Shown: positions 43,741 through 53,045, counted from the stretch's first letter. The stretch is DNA of 58,464 nt from JAJZEO01 sp964477345 (GCA_964477345.1 CAYZDL010000010.1:1-58464), one strand, 5' to 3'. Program-made: numbers and translations. The notes: generated by a model not told the origin, from the sequence alone.

Positions 43741-44766
43741 CTATTGAATAGCAGCACAATTAAGTAATGCGATTTCTTGAGTCGAGAGGAGCCTTTCGGT
43801 TTTCTCTTGGTTTCTTTGGACAATTTTCGCATATGAGGAGAGCTTTGCGGGGGCTTTTTGTTGGTAAAAAAGCTTGCCGTCAACTGTTTGGACTAGCCGA
43901 ATTNNNNNNNNNNNNNNNNNNNNNNNNNNAGTGGTTTCAAAGCCTAGGAGAGGGAATCGTCGGTCGATGATCTTTGCAGGAATGGCGTCATTCACATGAT
44001 AGGGTTCATGGGCCATTTCAAACCCTAGCCAAAATGTCTCTTTGTCGCCCCATACATATTTGTAGGTTTCTTTGTAATTTTCGTTGAGCAGTTTCACCAT
44101 TTCGAGCCCTTTTTGATGTTTTCGTCGATCGATGACAACGCATCCTGCCTCAAGGTGTTCGGAGGGGATTGGATCAAGTGGCGTCGGTCGAATTGTACTC
44201 CAATAGAAGTGCCATTTTTTGGGAAGGCAATCGCTTGCCTTTTCAATCCGTTCAGTGATAAAGGCCTTGCGAGCCTCATAGTAGGCAAGGGTTCCCCCGT
44301 GGTAGAGTCGTCCTGAAACACGGGGGTAGCCAAAAAAGAGATAGCTTTCTTGATCGCAAAAGAAAAAGGCTCCCGTTTCTTGATAACCGGGGTGCTCGAA
44401 AAGGATCTCTGGTTTTTGGTAAAAAAAGAGGTCAGCATCCATGATGATGAATTGATCAAATTGTGTAGCAAGCCCTAGGTATCCTTTGATCTGAAATCCT
44501 CTAAAGTGCTGCGCTGGTAAATCAAACTTGGTGGTGATGTCGTGGAGTGTTAGGTGGTCAAAGACAAGGAGACGGCTTTTGTTAGTTTCTGACAATTCAT
44601 CTCCTGCATACCACACTTCAATCGGGAGCTTTGTCCCAATCTCCCCTTTTAGAAAGGTGAGAGATTTTACCAACTGGTCGACGTAGCGGTCACACGTGGC
44701 TATTACAATCCCCGATGTAGCATTGAGTGAAACTGTCAAGCAAAGAGAAAAAAGCCAGGCTCTCAT
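43741..44766 (-). CDS. Exported GT71 (MNN1-like) glycosyltransferase, array member 9 of 9
   Basis: Predicted sugar transferase with a signal peptide (MRAWLFSLCLTVSLNA). Motifs of the alpha-mannosyltransferase MNN1 type, family GT71: VWYAGDELSE (about 50), FRGFQIKGY, the DxD in IMDADLFFYQKPEILF (about 109), TGAFFF (about 130), AGCVVIDRRKHQKG (about 207) and WGDKETFWLGFE (about 238). The last gene of the array; it overlaps the previous one by 4 bases (ATGA). Twenty-six Ns at 43904-43929 interrupt its C-terminal region, so about 9 residues are unknown. Donor and acceptor cannot be deduced. Confidence 0.88.
   Translation of the reverse strand: MRAWLFSLCLTVSLNATSGIVIATCDRYVDQLVKSLTFLKGEIGTKLPIEVWYAGDELSETNKSRLLVFDHLTLHDITTKFDLPAQHFRGFQIKGYLGLATQFDQFIIMDADLFFYQKPEILFEHPGYQETGAFFFCDQESYLFFGYPRVSGRLYHGGTLAYYEARKAFITERIEKASDCLPKKWHFYWSTIRPTPLDPIPSEHLEAGCVVIDRRKHQKGLEMVKLLNENYKETYKYVWGDKETFWLGFEMAHEPYHVNDAIPAKIIDRRFPLLGFETTXXXXXXXXXIRLVQTVDGKLFYQQKAPAKLSSYAKIVQRNQEKTERLLSTQEIALLNCAAIQ
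43904..43929. other. Assembly gap (26 N) in array member 9
   Basis: Undetermined bases in the last glycosyltransferase gene of the paralogous array, where similar copies make assembly difficult. Confidence 0.99.
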
Positions 44767-45788
44767 TTGTTCTGTTCCTTATAACCGAACGTTTTGTAAA
44801 AAAACCGGAGGGTAGAAAAGATCTCGAGTTCCTCTTCAGGCACTTCGATCCCTTCATTAGCATACCACCTATAAGTGTAGTAAGGATTTAGGCCGATTTC
44901 AATGGGACTTTTTTGCTGAAAGATCAATTTGCCATTCACATGGTGAACTAGATCGATCTTTCGATTCGAATCTCTACTGAATTTTATTCCTCCATAGAAA
45001 CGGTACGGGATTTTATGATTCACCGAATACGGTTCTTTCGCGATTTCCATTCCGATCCAGAAAGTGTCTTTATCCCCAAGCAGTATCCCGTAAATTCGTC
45101 TCCAATCGAGATTCAGCTTAACGATCTCTTCGATTCCTTGTTTATGACGCGATTTATCGATCACGACAAGCCCCGATTCCAAAAACTCAGCTAATTGGGG
45201 ATCTTCATCACTGGGGAGAGGTCCATACCAAAAGAACTTCCATTCAGGGAGCATGTATTGACTTGGAGTTTCAATATTCTCAAGAAGAAATTGTTTTCTT
45301 TTCTCAAATATCTCGTGAGAATAGGCCCTTTTGTGATTTGTCGTAGGTGAGATGTAACGCTTATTGTCTGTATCTCGAAAAAAGAAGGCGCCAGTCTCAA
45401 TGAATTGGGGTAACTCAAATAGCTCCGCTGGATCAATGAATACATAAATATCAGCATCGAGCAAAATAACCCGTTCAAATTGAGTTGCTTGAAGCATTAA
45501 GGGCTTGATTTGATACCCTCTGTATTCTTTCGGACTGCCTCCGAGAACCTGAGCGATATCTTTAAATTCAATCGGTCCAAAACGGCTTAAGCTCTCTTTA
45601 GCGTAGGAAGAAAGCTCATCTCCTGAATGCCACACCTCTATAGGGAGATCGCATTTTTGCTGAATTCTTAACCAAGCAAGGGCAGGATACAAATCTTTCA
45701 TGTATTTATCGCAGGCAGCAACGATGATCCCATCTCTTCCAAAAAGAGATCCCACAAAGCAAATGAAAATGATTGACCAGTATTTCAT
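44763..45788 (-). CDS. Exported GT71 (MNN1-like) glycosyltransferase, array member 8 of 9
   Basis: A 341-residue paralogue with a signal peptide ending near FVGSLFG. Conserved: VWHSGDELS (about 46), YRGYQIKPL, DADIYVFIDPAELF (about 108), TGAFFFRD (about 129), SGLVVIDKSRHKQG (about 207), LGDKDTFWIG (about 241; Asp replaces Glu of GDKETFW). I use ATG 45788, one base after the upstream gene's stop and with GAGGGAA just before it; the frame stays open to 45812. C-terminus continues with a Q-KSPI block typical of the array, seen as FQQKSPIEIGLNP. Confidence 0.9.
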   Translation of the reverse strand: MKYWSIIFICFVGSLFGRDGIIVAACDKYMKDLYPALAWLRIQQKCDLPIEVWHSGDELSSYAKESLSRFGPIEFKDIAQVLGGSPKEYRGYQIKPLMLQATQFERVILLDADIYVFIDPAELFELPQFIETGAFFFRDTDNKRYISPTTNHKRAYSHEIFEKRKQFLLENIETPSQYMLPEWKFFWYGPLPSDEDPQLAEFLESGLVVIDKSRHKQGIEEIVKLNLDWRRIYGILLGDKDTFWIGMEIAKEPYSVNHKIPYRFYGGIKFSRDSNRKIDLVHHVNGKLIFQQKSPIEIGLNPYYTYRWYANEGIEVPEEELEIFSTLRFFYKTFGYKEQNK

Positions 45789-45789
45789 T

Positions 45790-46833
45790 CTATTCCCTCG
45801 TTGGCAATCCAAACATCTTCACATAAAACCCTATATGCTCAATTCTCCAAACCTCTTCTTTGGTTAGGGGGGCAATATCTTCTCCCTTATACTCTTTGTA
45901 AATGGGATTGGCCCCCAAAGGAACTGGTTTTTTCTGAAACCAAAATAGCTTTCCGTCAACTTTGTGTACGAGGCGAATTTTTTGCCTTTTGATCCCAGGA
46001 ATGATCCATTTACCTCGAATATTGATTGGATACCCCTGGTTAAACGCATAGGGTTCACCTGCCATCTCCATACCCATCCAATAGGTCTCTTTATCGCCTG
46101 CAACAAGTTTATAGATTTCTTGATGATTCCGGTTCAATTCTAAAATATTATCGATTCCTGTCCGATGGCGAGACTTATCGATAACAACCACTCCTGATTC
46201 TTGATAATGAATGAGCAATTTGTTGTTCTCGGTCGGTTCTACATTCTCCCAAAAGAATCTCATATCGGCGGGAAGATAGGGACTGGGGATTGGGACCAAT
46301 TGTTGAAATAGATCCCTTCTAGCCCAATAACTTTCTATAAAGCAATGTTTCCATTGAGTACAAGGTTTCTCCGTTTCATTGATATCGTCATGAAGGTGAC
46401 AAAATTGTATCATCTGTAAATCGCGAAAAAAGAATGCTCCTGTTTTGAGATAGCGTGGATGGGAAAATAGCAAGGTCGGGTCACTGGCAAAATAGACATC
46501 GGCATCGACGATCATCACCTCATCAAAATGTGATGCTTTAAGCATGTAGGCCTTGATTTGAAATCCCCAGTAGTCTTGCGGTTTTCCCCCAAAAACATCG
46601 ACTAAATTGTGAAAGGTAACGTTCCCGAAACGAGCGAGGAGTTTTTTATTCTCATCAGACAACTCATTTCCTGCATACCAAATTTCAACAGGAACATCTG
46701 ACTTGTATTCCATCCGTATATAGGCAAGGTTGGGAAGAAAATACCCTATATAGTAATCGTTGCAAGCAACAGCAAGTCCATAAGTAGCAAAAAGGCGCAA
46801 CGGAATTAATAGAGAAAAAAAAAGTTTTTTCAT
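45790..46833 (-). CDS. Exported GT71 (MNN1-like) glycosyltransferase, array member 7 of 9
   Basis: A 347-residue paralogue with signal peptide (MKKLFFSLLIPLRLFA). Motifs: IWYAGNELSDENK (about 50), YWGFQIKAYM, IVDADVYFASDPTLLF (about 108), KTGAFFFRDL (about 130), SGVVVIDKSRHRTG (about 213) and AGDKETYWMGME (about 243). It carries a longer loop after the FFFRD motif (HLHDDINETEKPC) than members 8 and 9, suggesting a different acceptor pocket. Overlaps member 6 by 4 bases. Confidence 0.9.
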   Translation of the reverse strand: MKKLFFSLLIPLRLFATYGLAVACNDYYIGYFLPNLAYIRMEYKSDVPVEIWYAGNELSDENKKLLARFGNVTFHNLVDVFGGKPQDYWGFQIKAYMLKASHFDEVMIVDADVYFASDPTLLFSHPRYLKTGAFFFRDLQMIQFCHLHDDINETEKPCTQWKHCFIESYWARRDLFQQLVPIPSPYLPADMRFFWENVEPTENNKLLIHYQESGVVVIDKSRHRTGIDNILELNRNHQEIYKLVAGDKETYWMGMEMAGEPYAFNQGYPINIRGKWIIPGIKRQKIRLVHKVDGKLFWFQKKPVPLGANPIYKEYKGEDIAPLTKEEVWRIEHIGFYVKMFGLPTRE

Positions 46834-47870
46834 TCTGTATCCATGTGTGAAAGAAAATGCAATTCATAGATTTGCTCGATTTCCTCCCGTGTCAAGTATC
46901 GGTAGTGCCCTGTGAAATTGGTAATTTCTGTGGGATGGGTTTTAAAATTGATGTCGATAAATTGTGGATCTTCAATCGGCTTTATCAATTTCTTTTGTTG
47001 GTAGAATGGGACTCCATCAATAAATTGGACAATATCGGTTCGGATTGAAGAATCAAAGCTTTTTGCAAAATAGGTTTTTGGAAACTCTTCGTTGACAGTA
47101 TAGGGCTCCTTTTCACTCTCAAAAGCGACCCAAAAAGTCTCCTTATCGCCCCAAAAGTATTTGTAGGTATTTTTGTAATCTTTATTAAGATCGACTATTT
47201 TTTGCACTCCCCTTTTGTGCCTTTCTCTATCGATCACAACACACCCAGATTCTACTTCATCGAGTGATAGATATATATCCTTTGTAGGTAGGAGATGCAG
47301 ATCCCAGTAGTGACTCCACTCCTTAGGAAGATAGGGACTCGGCCTTTTGATTAACGAATTAATAAACTCCCTTCTCTTAAAATAGTAAGGATCATCAAAA
47401 CGTCTCACACAAGCCTTTTTGATCAATCCCCCTTGGAGACTCCAATTTTGATCCCGAAATAGAAAGGCTCCTGTACGGATATAGCCTGGATGATCAAACA
47501 AAATCTCGACGTTTTGAAACAGAATTAAATCGGCATCGATCAAGATGATTTCATCAAAATAGGTGTACCCTACAGCAAATCCTTTAATTTGCCATCCTCG
47601 AAATTTTTTTGGATCTTCATGAGTAATCGCTGCAATGTCTCGAAAAGTTATCGGCGCAAATGCTTCTAAAATCTTCTTGGAGGCTAGGCTTAGTTCGTCC
47701 CCAGAATGCCATATCTCAATAGGCAAGCGGCAATCGTGCTTACCTCTTAGAATTTGTAAGTTATGTACTGCATAATTAAGATAGGTATCATTACAAGGGA
47801 GGAGAATTCCCCTTTCTTTTGCATTTACGCTTCCAAAAATCAAAAGCAGCAATAATCCAAAACGCTTCAA
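46830..47870 (-). CDS. Exported GT71 (MNN1-like) glycosyltransferase, array member 6 of 9
   Basis: A 346-residue paralogue with signal peptide ending in FGSVNA. Motifs: IWHSGDELSLASKK (about 53), FRGWQIKGFA, LIDADLILFQNVEILF (about 112), RTGAFLFRDQ (about 134), SGCVVIDRERHKRG (about 213) and WGDKETFWVAFE (about 243). Here the usual NPE after the DxD is NVE. Overlaps members 5 and 7 by 4 bases each. Confidence 0.9.
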   Translation of the reverse strand: MKRFGLLLLLIFGSVNAKERGILLPCNDTYLNYAVHNLQILRGKHDCRLPIEIWHSGDELSLASKKILEAFAPITFRDIAAITHEDPKKFRGWQIKGFAVGYTYFDEIILIDADLILFQNVEILFDHPGYIRTGAFLFRDQNWSLQGGLIKKACVRRFDDPYYFKRREFINSLIKRPSPYLPKEWSHYWDLHLLPTKDIYLSLDEVESGCVVIDRERHKRGVQKIVDLNKDYKNTYKYFWGDKETFWVAFESEKEPYTVNEEFPKTYFAKSFDSSIRTDIVQFIDGVPFYQQKKLIKPIEDPQFIDINFKTHPTEITNFTGHYRYLTREEIEQIYELHFLSHMDTE

Positions 47871-48874
47871 ATCGATTTCTCTCTTGTTTCACAACCATGA
47901 ATAAAGTAAAAGAGGGTCAATTGTTCCCATTCTTTTTTTGTTAAGGGACGCTTTTGCGAATAATCTTCTGTATTCATGAAGAGAGGCGAGGTCCCTAAAG
48001 CAATCGGGGCTTTTTGTTGATAAAACAATTTTCCTTTAACGAATTGCACTGTCCCTACCTCTTGTTGAATCGGTTCCTGGTCACCCAATAAAATTTTCGG
48101 GCGATCTTCATTGATCGTGTAGGGTTCCTTCACACTTTCAAAACCAAGCCAAAAAGTCTCCTTATCTCCAATTACATAAGAGTAGGTCACTCGGTAATTT
48201 AAATTTAGCTTCTCGACCATTTTAATCCCTTGCTGATGTCTGTTTTTATCGACGGCCATAAAACCCGATTCCATGTGTTCACTATTGATCGGATTCTTTT
48301 TTGTCGGAAGAATATCGAGATTCCAGTAGTGCTGCCAATCCTTAGGAACAAATCGACTTGGCTTGGAAATGAGATTCAAGAAAAAATCCCGTCTCTCGAG
48401 GTAATTTTTTCTCTGTTCCAAAGTTCCATAAAAGAAATAGTTTGAGTGGACACGATCGCGGAAAAAATAGGCTCCAGTCTCTTTGTATTCGTCAAAATCA
48501 AAGAGAACTTCAGGATTTTGAAAGAAAAACACATCGGCATCAAACAACAAGACTTCATCGAATTTTGTTTTGGCCAACATCAAACCTTTGATTTGAAATC
48601 CCCAATACTCTTTTTCATCACCAGGATAATGATCGGTCACATCGCAAAACTCGAGAGGAGCAAACTTCATTAATCTCTCTTTTGACTCTTCCGACAGTTC
48701 CCCTCCTGAATGCCAAACCTCGATGGGAAGTTTAGAGTGATGAACATTTCGAATAATCTCCAAGCTGGTAGGTAAAAATTTCATATACTTGTCACAACAA
48801 GCAACGACCATTCCCCTCTCTGCAAAGAGAGAACAACTCATTAAGATACAAGAAACGATGATTTTTAGATTCAT
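47867..48874 (-). CDS. Exported GT71 (MNN1-like) glycosyltransferase, array member 5 of 9
   Basis: A 335-residue paralogue, the shortest complete one, with signal peptide ending in SCSLFA. Motifs with counted positions: VWHSGGELSEESK (53-65), YWGFQIKGLM (90-99), FDADVFFFQNPEVLF (111-125; DxD at 112-114), ETGAYFFRDR (about 131), SGFMAVDKNRHQQG (about 212) and IGDKETFWLGFE (about 241). Overlaps neighbours by 4 bases on both sides. Confidence 0.91.
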   Translation of the reverse strand: MNLKIIVSCILMSCSLFAERGMVVACCDKYMKFLPTSLEIIRNVHHSKLPIEVWHSGGELSEESKERLMKFAPLEFCDVTDHYPGDEKEYWGFQIKGLMLAKTKFDEVLLFDADVFFFQNPEVLFDFDEYKETGAYFFRDRVHSNYFFYGTLEQRKNYLERRDFFLNLISKPSRFVPKDWQHYWNLDILPTKKNPINSEHMESGFMAVDKNRHQQGIKMVEKLNLNYRVTYSYVIGDKETFWLGFESVKEPYTINEDRPKILLGDQEPIQQEVGTVQFVKGKLFYQQKAPIALGTSPLFMNTEDYSQKRPLTKKEWEQLTLFYFIHGCETREKSI

Positions 48875-49917
48875 AAGCCCTTAGAAAAAAGATGATACGT
48901 GAAAGTTAAGTTATTAAATTGCTCGATTTCATGGTCCGTTGGAATAGTTCCATAAGCTTCTAAATTCTTCAAAGTCGTTGGGTGAACTTCGATTTCATTA
49001 GAGATAAATAGTGGATTCACGGGTGGATACTCTGGGGTTTTCTGAAGAAAGAACATCTCTTGATCGACAAAATGGACTAGGTCGTGTCTACGGTTAACAA
49101 AATGAAGATCAGTAAAGTATGAATAAGGGACCAAGGGGTTAATAAAGTAAGGTTCCTTCGCTTTTTCAAGCCCTAGCCAGAAAGTCTCCTTTTCACCCAG
49201 AAATAAGCTAAAGAAAACTTCCCTATCATCGTTAAAGGCAACTGTCTCTTCTATCGCTTTTTTATGCCGGATCCTATCCATGATGACACAACCAGTCTCG
49301 ACATGTTCGGAAGAAACCTTGTGATCATTTGATGGAATGAAATCCTCATTCCAATAATGCAACCAATCATCAGGAACATACGAGCTAGGAGTGGGAACAT
49401 GTTGCAAGATATACTTTCGCCTTTTCTCATAAAAAGAGACTTTCCCTTTGTGATACCAATCGAGACTCGGTGCCTTGTCGCCAAACATCTGCCACTGGGC
49501 ATCACGGAATAAAAAAGCTCCCGTTGCTAAATAACCTGGATGATTAAAAAGTACTTCCGGATTTTGAAAGAAAAAGACATCGGCATCCATCAGAACCACC
49601 TCATCAAAATGAGTAGCTCCCATCATGTAGCCTTTAATTTGGTACCCTCTGTAATTTTTTGGATCTCCCCCAAAGAGTTCAGCCATATCGCAAAAAGTAA
49701 TATTCCCAATATTTTTCAAATTTTCAATCGTGTCAGGGGAAAGTTCATCGCCTGAATACCAAACCTGAATAGGCAATTGACATCCATGGATCTCGCGTAA
49801 AATATAGAGAGATGGGACTAGAGTTACTGCATACTTGTCATTGGTAGCAACAATAATTCCCCGGGTTGCTCCAAATAAATTCATCGATACCATTAAGAAC
49901 AATAGAATATTTTTCAT
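48871..49917 (-). CDS. Exported GT71 (MNN1-like) glycosyltransferase, array member 4 of 9
   Basis: A 348-residue paralogue with signal peptide ending near MNLFGA. Motifs: VWYSGDELSPDTI (about 52), YRGYQIKGYM, LMDADVFFFQNPEVLF (about 111), ATGAFLFRDA (about 133), TGCVIMDRIRHKKA (about 216) and LGEKETFWLGLE (about 246; Glu replaces Asp of GDKETFW). Overlaps neighbours by 4 bases. Confidence 0.9.
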   Translation of the reverse strand: MKNILLFLMVSMNLFGATRGIIVATNDKYAVTLVPSLYILREIHGCQLPIQVWYSGDELSPDTIENLKNIGNITFCDMAELFGGDPKNYRGYQIKGYMMGATHFDEVVLMDADVFFFQNPEVLFNHPGYLATGAFLFRDAQWQMFGDKAPSLDWYHKGKVSFYEKRRKYILQHVPTPSSYVPDDWLHYWNEDFIPSNDHKVSSEHVETGCVIMDRIRHKKAIEETVAFNDDREVFFSLFLGEKETFWLGLEKAKEPYFINPLVPYSYFTDLHFVNRRHDLVHFVDQEMFFLQKTPEYPPVNPLFISNEIEVHPTTLKNLEAYGTIPTDHEIEQFNNLTFTYHLFSKGL

Positions 49918-50951
49918 TCTTCTCTCTCATACTCTTTCTCATAATGAATAAATTGATCATAAATCTTATTCATCCATTTAATTTCTTTTCTGCTTAGGTC
50001 CCTTTTGGGGGCAAGTTTTCCGGTAGGGATCAATTTCATCGATTTATTGACTGACCTAATCGGAGTTTTTTGTAAAAAAAAGGGAGCGTTGTCCAACATA
50101 TGGAACATCTCTCGCTCTTCAAATATTGTCCTTAGTCGGTACGGATGGGTAGGATTAACATAAAACGACTCCTTTGCTGAAGCAAAAGCCATCCAATAGG
50201 TCTCTTTATCTCCCAAAATGTACTTGTAAAGAATATTGTGATGTTGATTGAGACTTAATGCCACCTTACATCCCTTTGGAGCTCTCTTCTTATCAATCGC
50301 CAAACACCCCGCATCTTGATGTTCTGAAGGAATCGGTTCATCGAATTCTCGAGGGAGCCTTACCCAGTAGTGTCGCCAATCGGGAGGTATCGATTCTGTC
50401 ATCTCTGGGATAAGATGGAGCAATATATTTCTTCTTTCTTCATAGGTAAATTTGGAGGTGAAGTAGCGATCTCCATAAACCATCTGATCTTGATTATAGG
50501 AAGTAAATTTAAAATCTTCTCGATCACGGAAAAAATAAGCCCCATGCTGCTTTCTCTTCGGATGATCAAGCAATTTCCGCGGATCTTGATAAAACACCAC
50601 ATCAGCATCCATCAAAATCAGTTCATCGAAATGAGAAGCATAAAGGGCAAACCCTTTAATATGATATCCACGATATTGTTTAGGATCCCCCCCATAGCGC
50701 TCCGCAATATCATAGAAAGAAACCTCACCGACCGAAGCTAAATATTTTTTTGCTCTTTCACCTAGCTCATCCCCTGCATACCACACCTCAATCGGAAGAG
50801 TGCAGTGATGAACCTTTCTTAAAATCTGTAAACTTGCATACAACCTCTTGGCATAAGCATCCGAGCAAGCAACCACAATTCCCGCATTTTTCGCCCAGGC
50901 TCCTTGAAAAAGGGAAAAGACAAAGAGAAAGGAGATAAGTATTCGATTCAT
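49914..50951 (-). CDS. Exported GT71 (MNN1-like) glycosyltransferase, array member 3 of 9
   Basis: A 345-residue paralogue with signal peptide ending in QGAWA. Motifs: VWYAGDELGERAK (about 57), YRGYHIKGFA, LMDADVVFYQDPRKLL (about 115), QHGAYFFRDR (HG in place of TG, about 137), AGCLAIDKKRAPKG (Ala-Pro where others have His-X, about 218) and LGDKETYWMAFA (about 246). A long insert after the FFRDR motif contains several Tyr. It is the member with most motif variation apart from member 1. Overlaps neighbours by 4 bases. Confidence 0.89.
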   Translation of the reverse strand: MNRILISFLFVFSLFQGAWAKNAGIVVACSDAYAKRLYASLQILRKVHHCTLPIEVWYAGDELGERAKKYLASVGEVSFYDIAERYGGDPKQYRGYHIKGFALYASHFDELILMDADVVFYQDPRKLLDHPKRKQHGAYFFRDREDFKFTSYNQDQMVYGDRYFTSKFTYEERRNILLHLIPEMTESIPPDWRHYWVRLPREFDEPIPSEHQDAGCLAIDKKRAPKGCKVALSLNQHHNILYKYILGDKETYWMAFASAKESFYVNPTHPYRLRTIFEEREMFHMLDNAPFFLQKTPIRSVNKSMKLIPTGKLAPKRDLSRKEIKWMNKIYDQFIHYEKEYEREE

Positions 50952-52018
50952 AATCGACTTCCTTCCAATGATTTATAATAAAATAACATTTTTTTGAGTT
51001 CTCTTAATTCTTCAAAAGTGGGGCTACGCCTCTCTTTTTCTGATAAATTCTCAAAATCGGGAAACAACGGGAGGCGGGAACTGACAAAGAGAGGATTAGT
51101 CCCAAAATCAATCGGTGGTTTGCTAGCCATAAACATCTTTCCATCGATAAAGTGGATCATTTCAATCGAAGATCTTTCATAATCATTTTCTACCCATTCC
51201 CCATAGAGTCTTAAAGGAGCCTCTTCATTGATGAAATAGGGCTCCTTTGCCATTTCAAACGCTAGCCAGTAGGTCTCCTTGTCCCCATAAACGACTGAAT
51301 ATACATGCTTTCTCCTAGTTGTATTCAGGATCAAAAGATTTTCAATTCCTCGTGTGTGCCTTTTCTTGTCGACCACTAGACAGCTTGATTCTTGGTGTTC
51401 GGAAGGGAAAGGATTTAAAAATGAGGGGCGTTCATCTGTCCAATAGTGTCTCCAATCAGGGGGGACATATTGACTTGGTGATTCAATTAATTCTCTAAAC
51501 AAGGTTTCTCGATGAACATATTGATAACTAGGTGCCCAATCGCCATGGGCTGAATATCTAGGCTGCTTTCCGTAACCACAATACTTCACCTCAAATCTGT
51601 CTCTAAAAAAAAAGGCCCCTGTTTCAATGAACCGACTGTGTGAAAAAATGATAGAGGGATCTGAAAAAAAGAAAAGGTCGGCATCCATGAGAATCACTTG
51701 ATCAAATGCTGTTGCAGCAAGAGCAAGCGGTTTACTATGAAATCCTCTCAATTCCTCCTGATGGTCTGAGTAAATTTGACAGAGATCTTTTAATTCGACA
51801 CCACAAGTTTTTAACAGTAGTTTTGATTTTTCACTCAGCTCATCGCCGGCATACCAGACCTCTATAGGAAGTGAACAGCCAATACAATCCCTTAAGTAGA
51901 CCAGGCTAGGAAAACAAGTAGGCACATATTTATCAGAACAAGCTACGATAATCCCTTGCACTGCATAAAGAGGGTAAAGAAAACAAACGAAAAGGAGATA
52001 TACCGAAGTAAACTTCAA
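50948..52018 (-). CDS. Exported GT71 (MNN1-like) glycosyltransferase, array member 2 of 9
   Basis: A 356-residue paralogue, the longest, with signal peptide ending in YPLYA. Motifs: VWYAGDELSEKSK (about 52), LRGFHSKPLA, LMDADLFFFSDPSIIF (about 111), ETGAFFFRDR (about 133), SSCLVVDKKRHTRG (about 221) and YGDKETYWLAFE (about 251). It begins with TTG at 52018, 8 bases after the stop of member 1; AGGGG lies only 3 bases before that TTG, and no ATG alternative keeps the signal peptide. Confidence 0.88.
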   Translation of the reverse strand: MKFTSVYLLFVCFLYPLYAVQGIIVACSDKYVPTCFPSLVYLRDCIGCSLPIEVWYAGDELSEKSKLLLKTCGVELKDLCQIYSDHQEELRGFHSKPLALAATAFDQVILMDADLFFFSDPSIIFSHSRFIETGAFFFRDRFEVKYCGYGKQPRYSAHGDWAPSYQYVHRETLFRELIESPSQYVPPDWRHYWTDERPSFLNPFPSEHQESSCLVVDKKRHTRGIENLLILNTTRRKHVYSVVYGDKETYWLAFEMAKEPYFINEEAPLRLYGEWVENDYERSSIEMIHFIDGKMFMASKPPIDFGTNPLFVSSRLPLFPDFENLSEKERRSPTFEELRELKKMLFYYKSLEGSRL

Positions 52019-52026
52019 AATCCCCT

Positions 52027-52992
52027 CTAATTTTCGATAAATAAATAGGCATCAACAAATTCGGGGATAGCTTTAACTTCATAATCAATGAGAGGTCGTG
52101 AAGCTCTAGATAACGGTTCTACAAGCGAATAGACCTCTCCCATCCTAGGATCAAAACTCTCCAAGAGTAGCGCCTTACCTCGATACAAATGGACAAATCC
52201 AGCGACTCTAGCCTCTGAATTCACGGAACCTTCCAATTCGACCCGTTTGACAAAATTCATCGAGAAATTTTCTTCACTTGTAAACATACCCAACCACAAA
52301 CAATCACTTGCATTAAGCGATGAAAAGGCTTCTTGCTCCGAAATCTGTATTGCCTTTTTCAAGCCCCTTTGATGTTTTTGTAAATTTATGTAAAAGAAAT
52401 CAGGATCGGTGAAAACTAATTCAAATTTTGAAAGAAACCGAGTCGGTTTTTGGTAGATTTTCGACTTAAAATAGAAAGGAAGTTTATCCATCACCGGATC
52501 AAGCAATTTGGTGATTTCACTGAGGATTTCCTTATTAACTTTCATAGCGTTTTTTCTATCATTTTTAAGTAAAAATTGATACCGCTTGAAAAAAAATGCC
52601 CCCGTCTCTTGGTAATTGATATCTTCAAAAATCTTTTCAGGTAGTGTCACAAATACTGACGAAGGATCAAACCAAACTACTTCAGAAAAACGAGTCTTTT
52701 CTAAAATCGTAAACGAATTTTGCTTGTTCTTTCCAACGACCTTTCTTACAGACACATTGTTTAGCTTTGAGAAGTTCTTAAGGTGGTCTGCAGTCATCTC
52801 CTCCTGGTCAACCCAAATTTCGACTGGCAATTCAGTACCCAGATTATCTTGCAGATGAATCAGTGAAACCAAAAGAGTATCCCCCTCACTTTGCCGATAC
52901 AAAGTGACCATACCTCTTTCTGCAGAAAGCTCAATAGAGCACAAACCAAAAACGACTAAAACGAAAGAAACAAACTTGCTTAGATTCAACAA
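52027..52992 (-). CDS. Divergent GT71-like protein, array member 1 of 9, catalytic motif lost
   Basis: A 321-residue paralogue with signal peptide ending in SIELSA. It keeps the general plan (VEIWVDQEEM where others have VWYAGDELS; YQETGAFFF; KHQRG), but the DxD is replaced by WFDPSSVF (about 108) and the GDKETFW motif by ASDCLWLGM (about 240). The fold is probably kept and the transferase activity lost; a regulatory, lectin-like or pseudoenzyme role is possible. It starts with TTG 52992, preceded by GGAG at 8 bases, and opens the array 53 bases after the ComF-like gene. Confidence 0.8.
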   Translation of the reverse strand: MLNLSKFVSFVLVVFGLCSIELSAERGMVTLYRQSEGDTLLVSLIHLQDNLGTELPVEIWVDQEEMTADHLKNFSKLNNVSVRKVVGKNKQNSFTILEKTRFSEVVWFDPSSVFVTLPEKIFEDINYQETGAFFFKRYQFLLKNDRKNAMKVNKEILSEITKLLDPVMDKLPFYFKSKIYQKPTRFLSKFELVFTDPDFFYINLQKHQRGLKKAIQISEQEAFSSLNASDCLWLGMFTSEENFSMNFVKRVELEGSVNSEARVAGFVHLYRGKALLLESFDPRMGEVYSLVEPLSRASRPLIDYEVKAIPEFVDAYLFIEN

Positions 52993-53045
52993 AATTTAGT
53001 CTCCATGATTGTATACCAAGAGACTATAGCGTACAGATTATTAAT

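Noticed and set aside
43671..43751. 26-residue ORF MMIVNDPYFAADSGYPVDQK...
   Set aside because: Composition is plausible, but there is no ribosome site, it is very short and its end overlaps the stop of the opposite glycosyltransferase gene. Not enough support.
43741..52992. The array as a CRISPR-like or DNA-level tandem repeat
   Set aside because: Units are about 1 kb genes diverged at DNA level and no short direct repeats with spacers were seen; it is a gene-family array.
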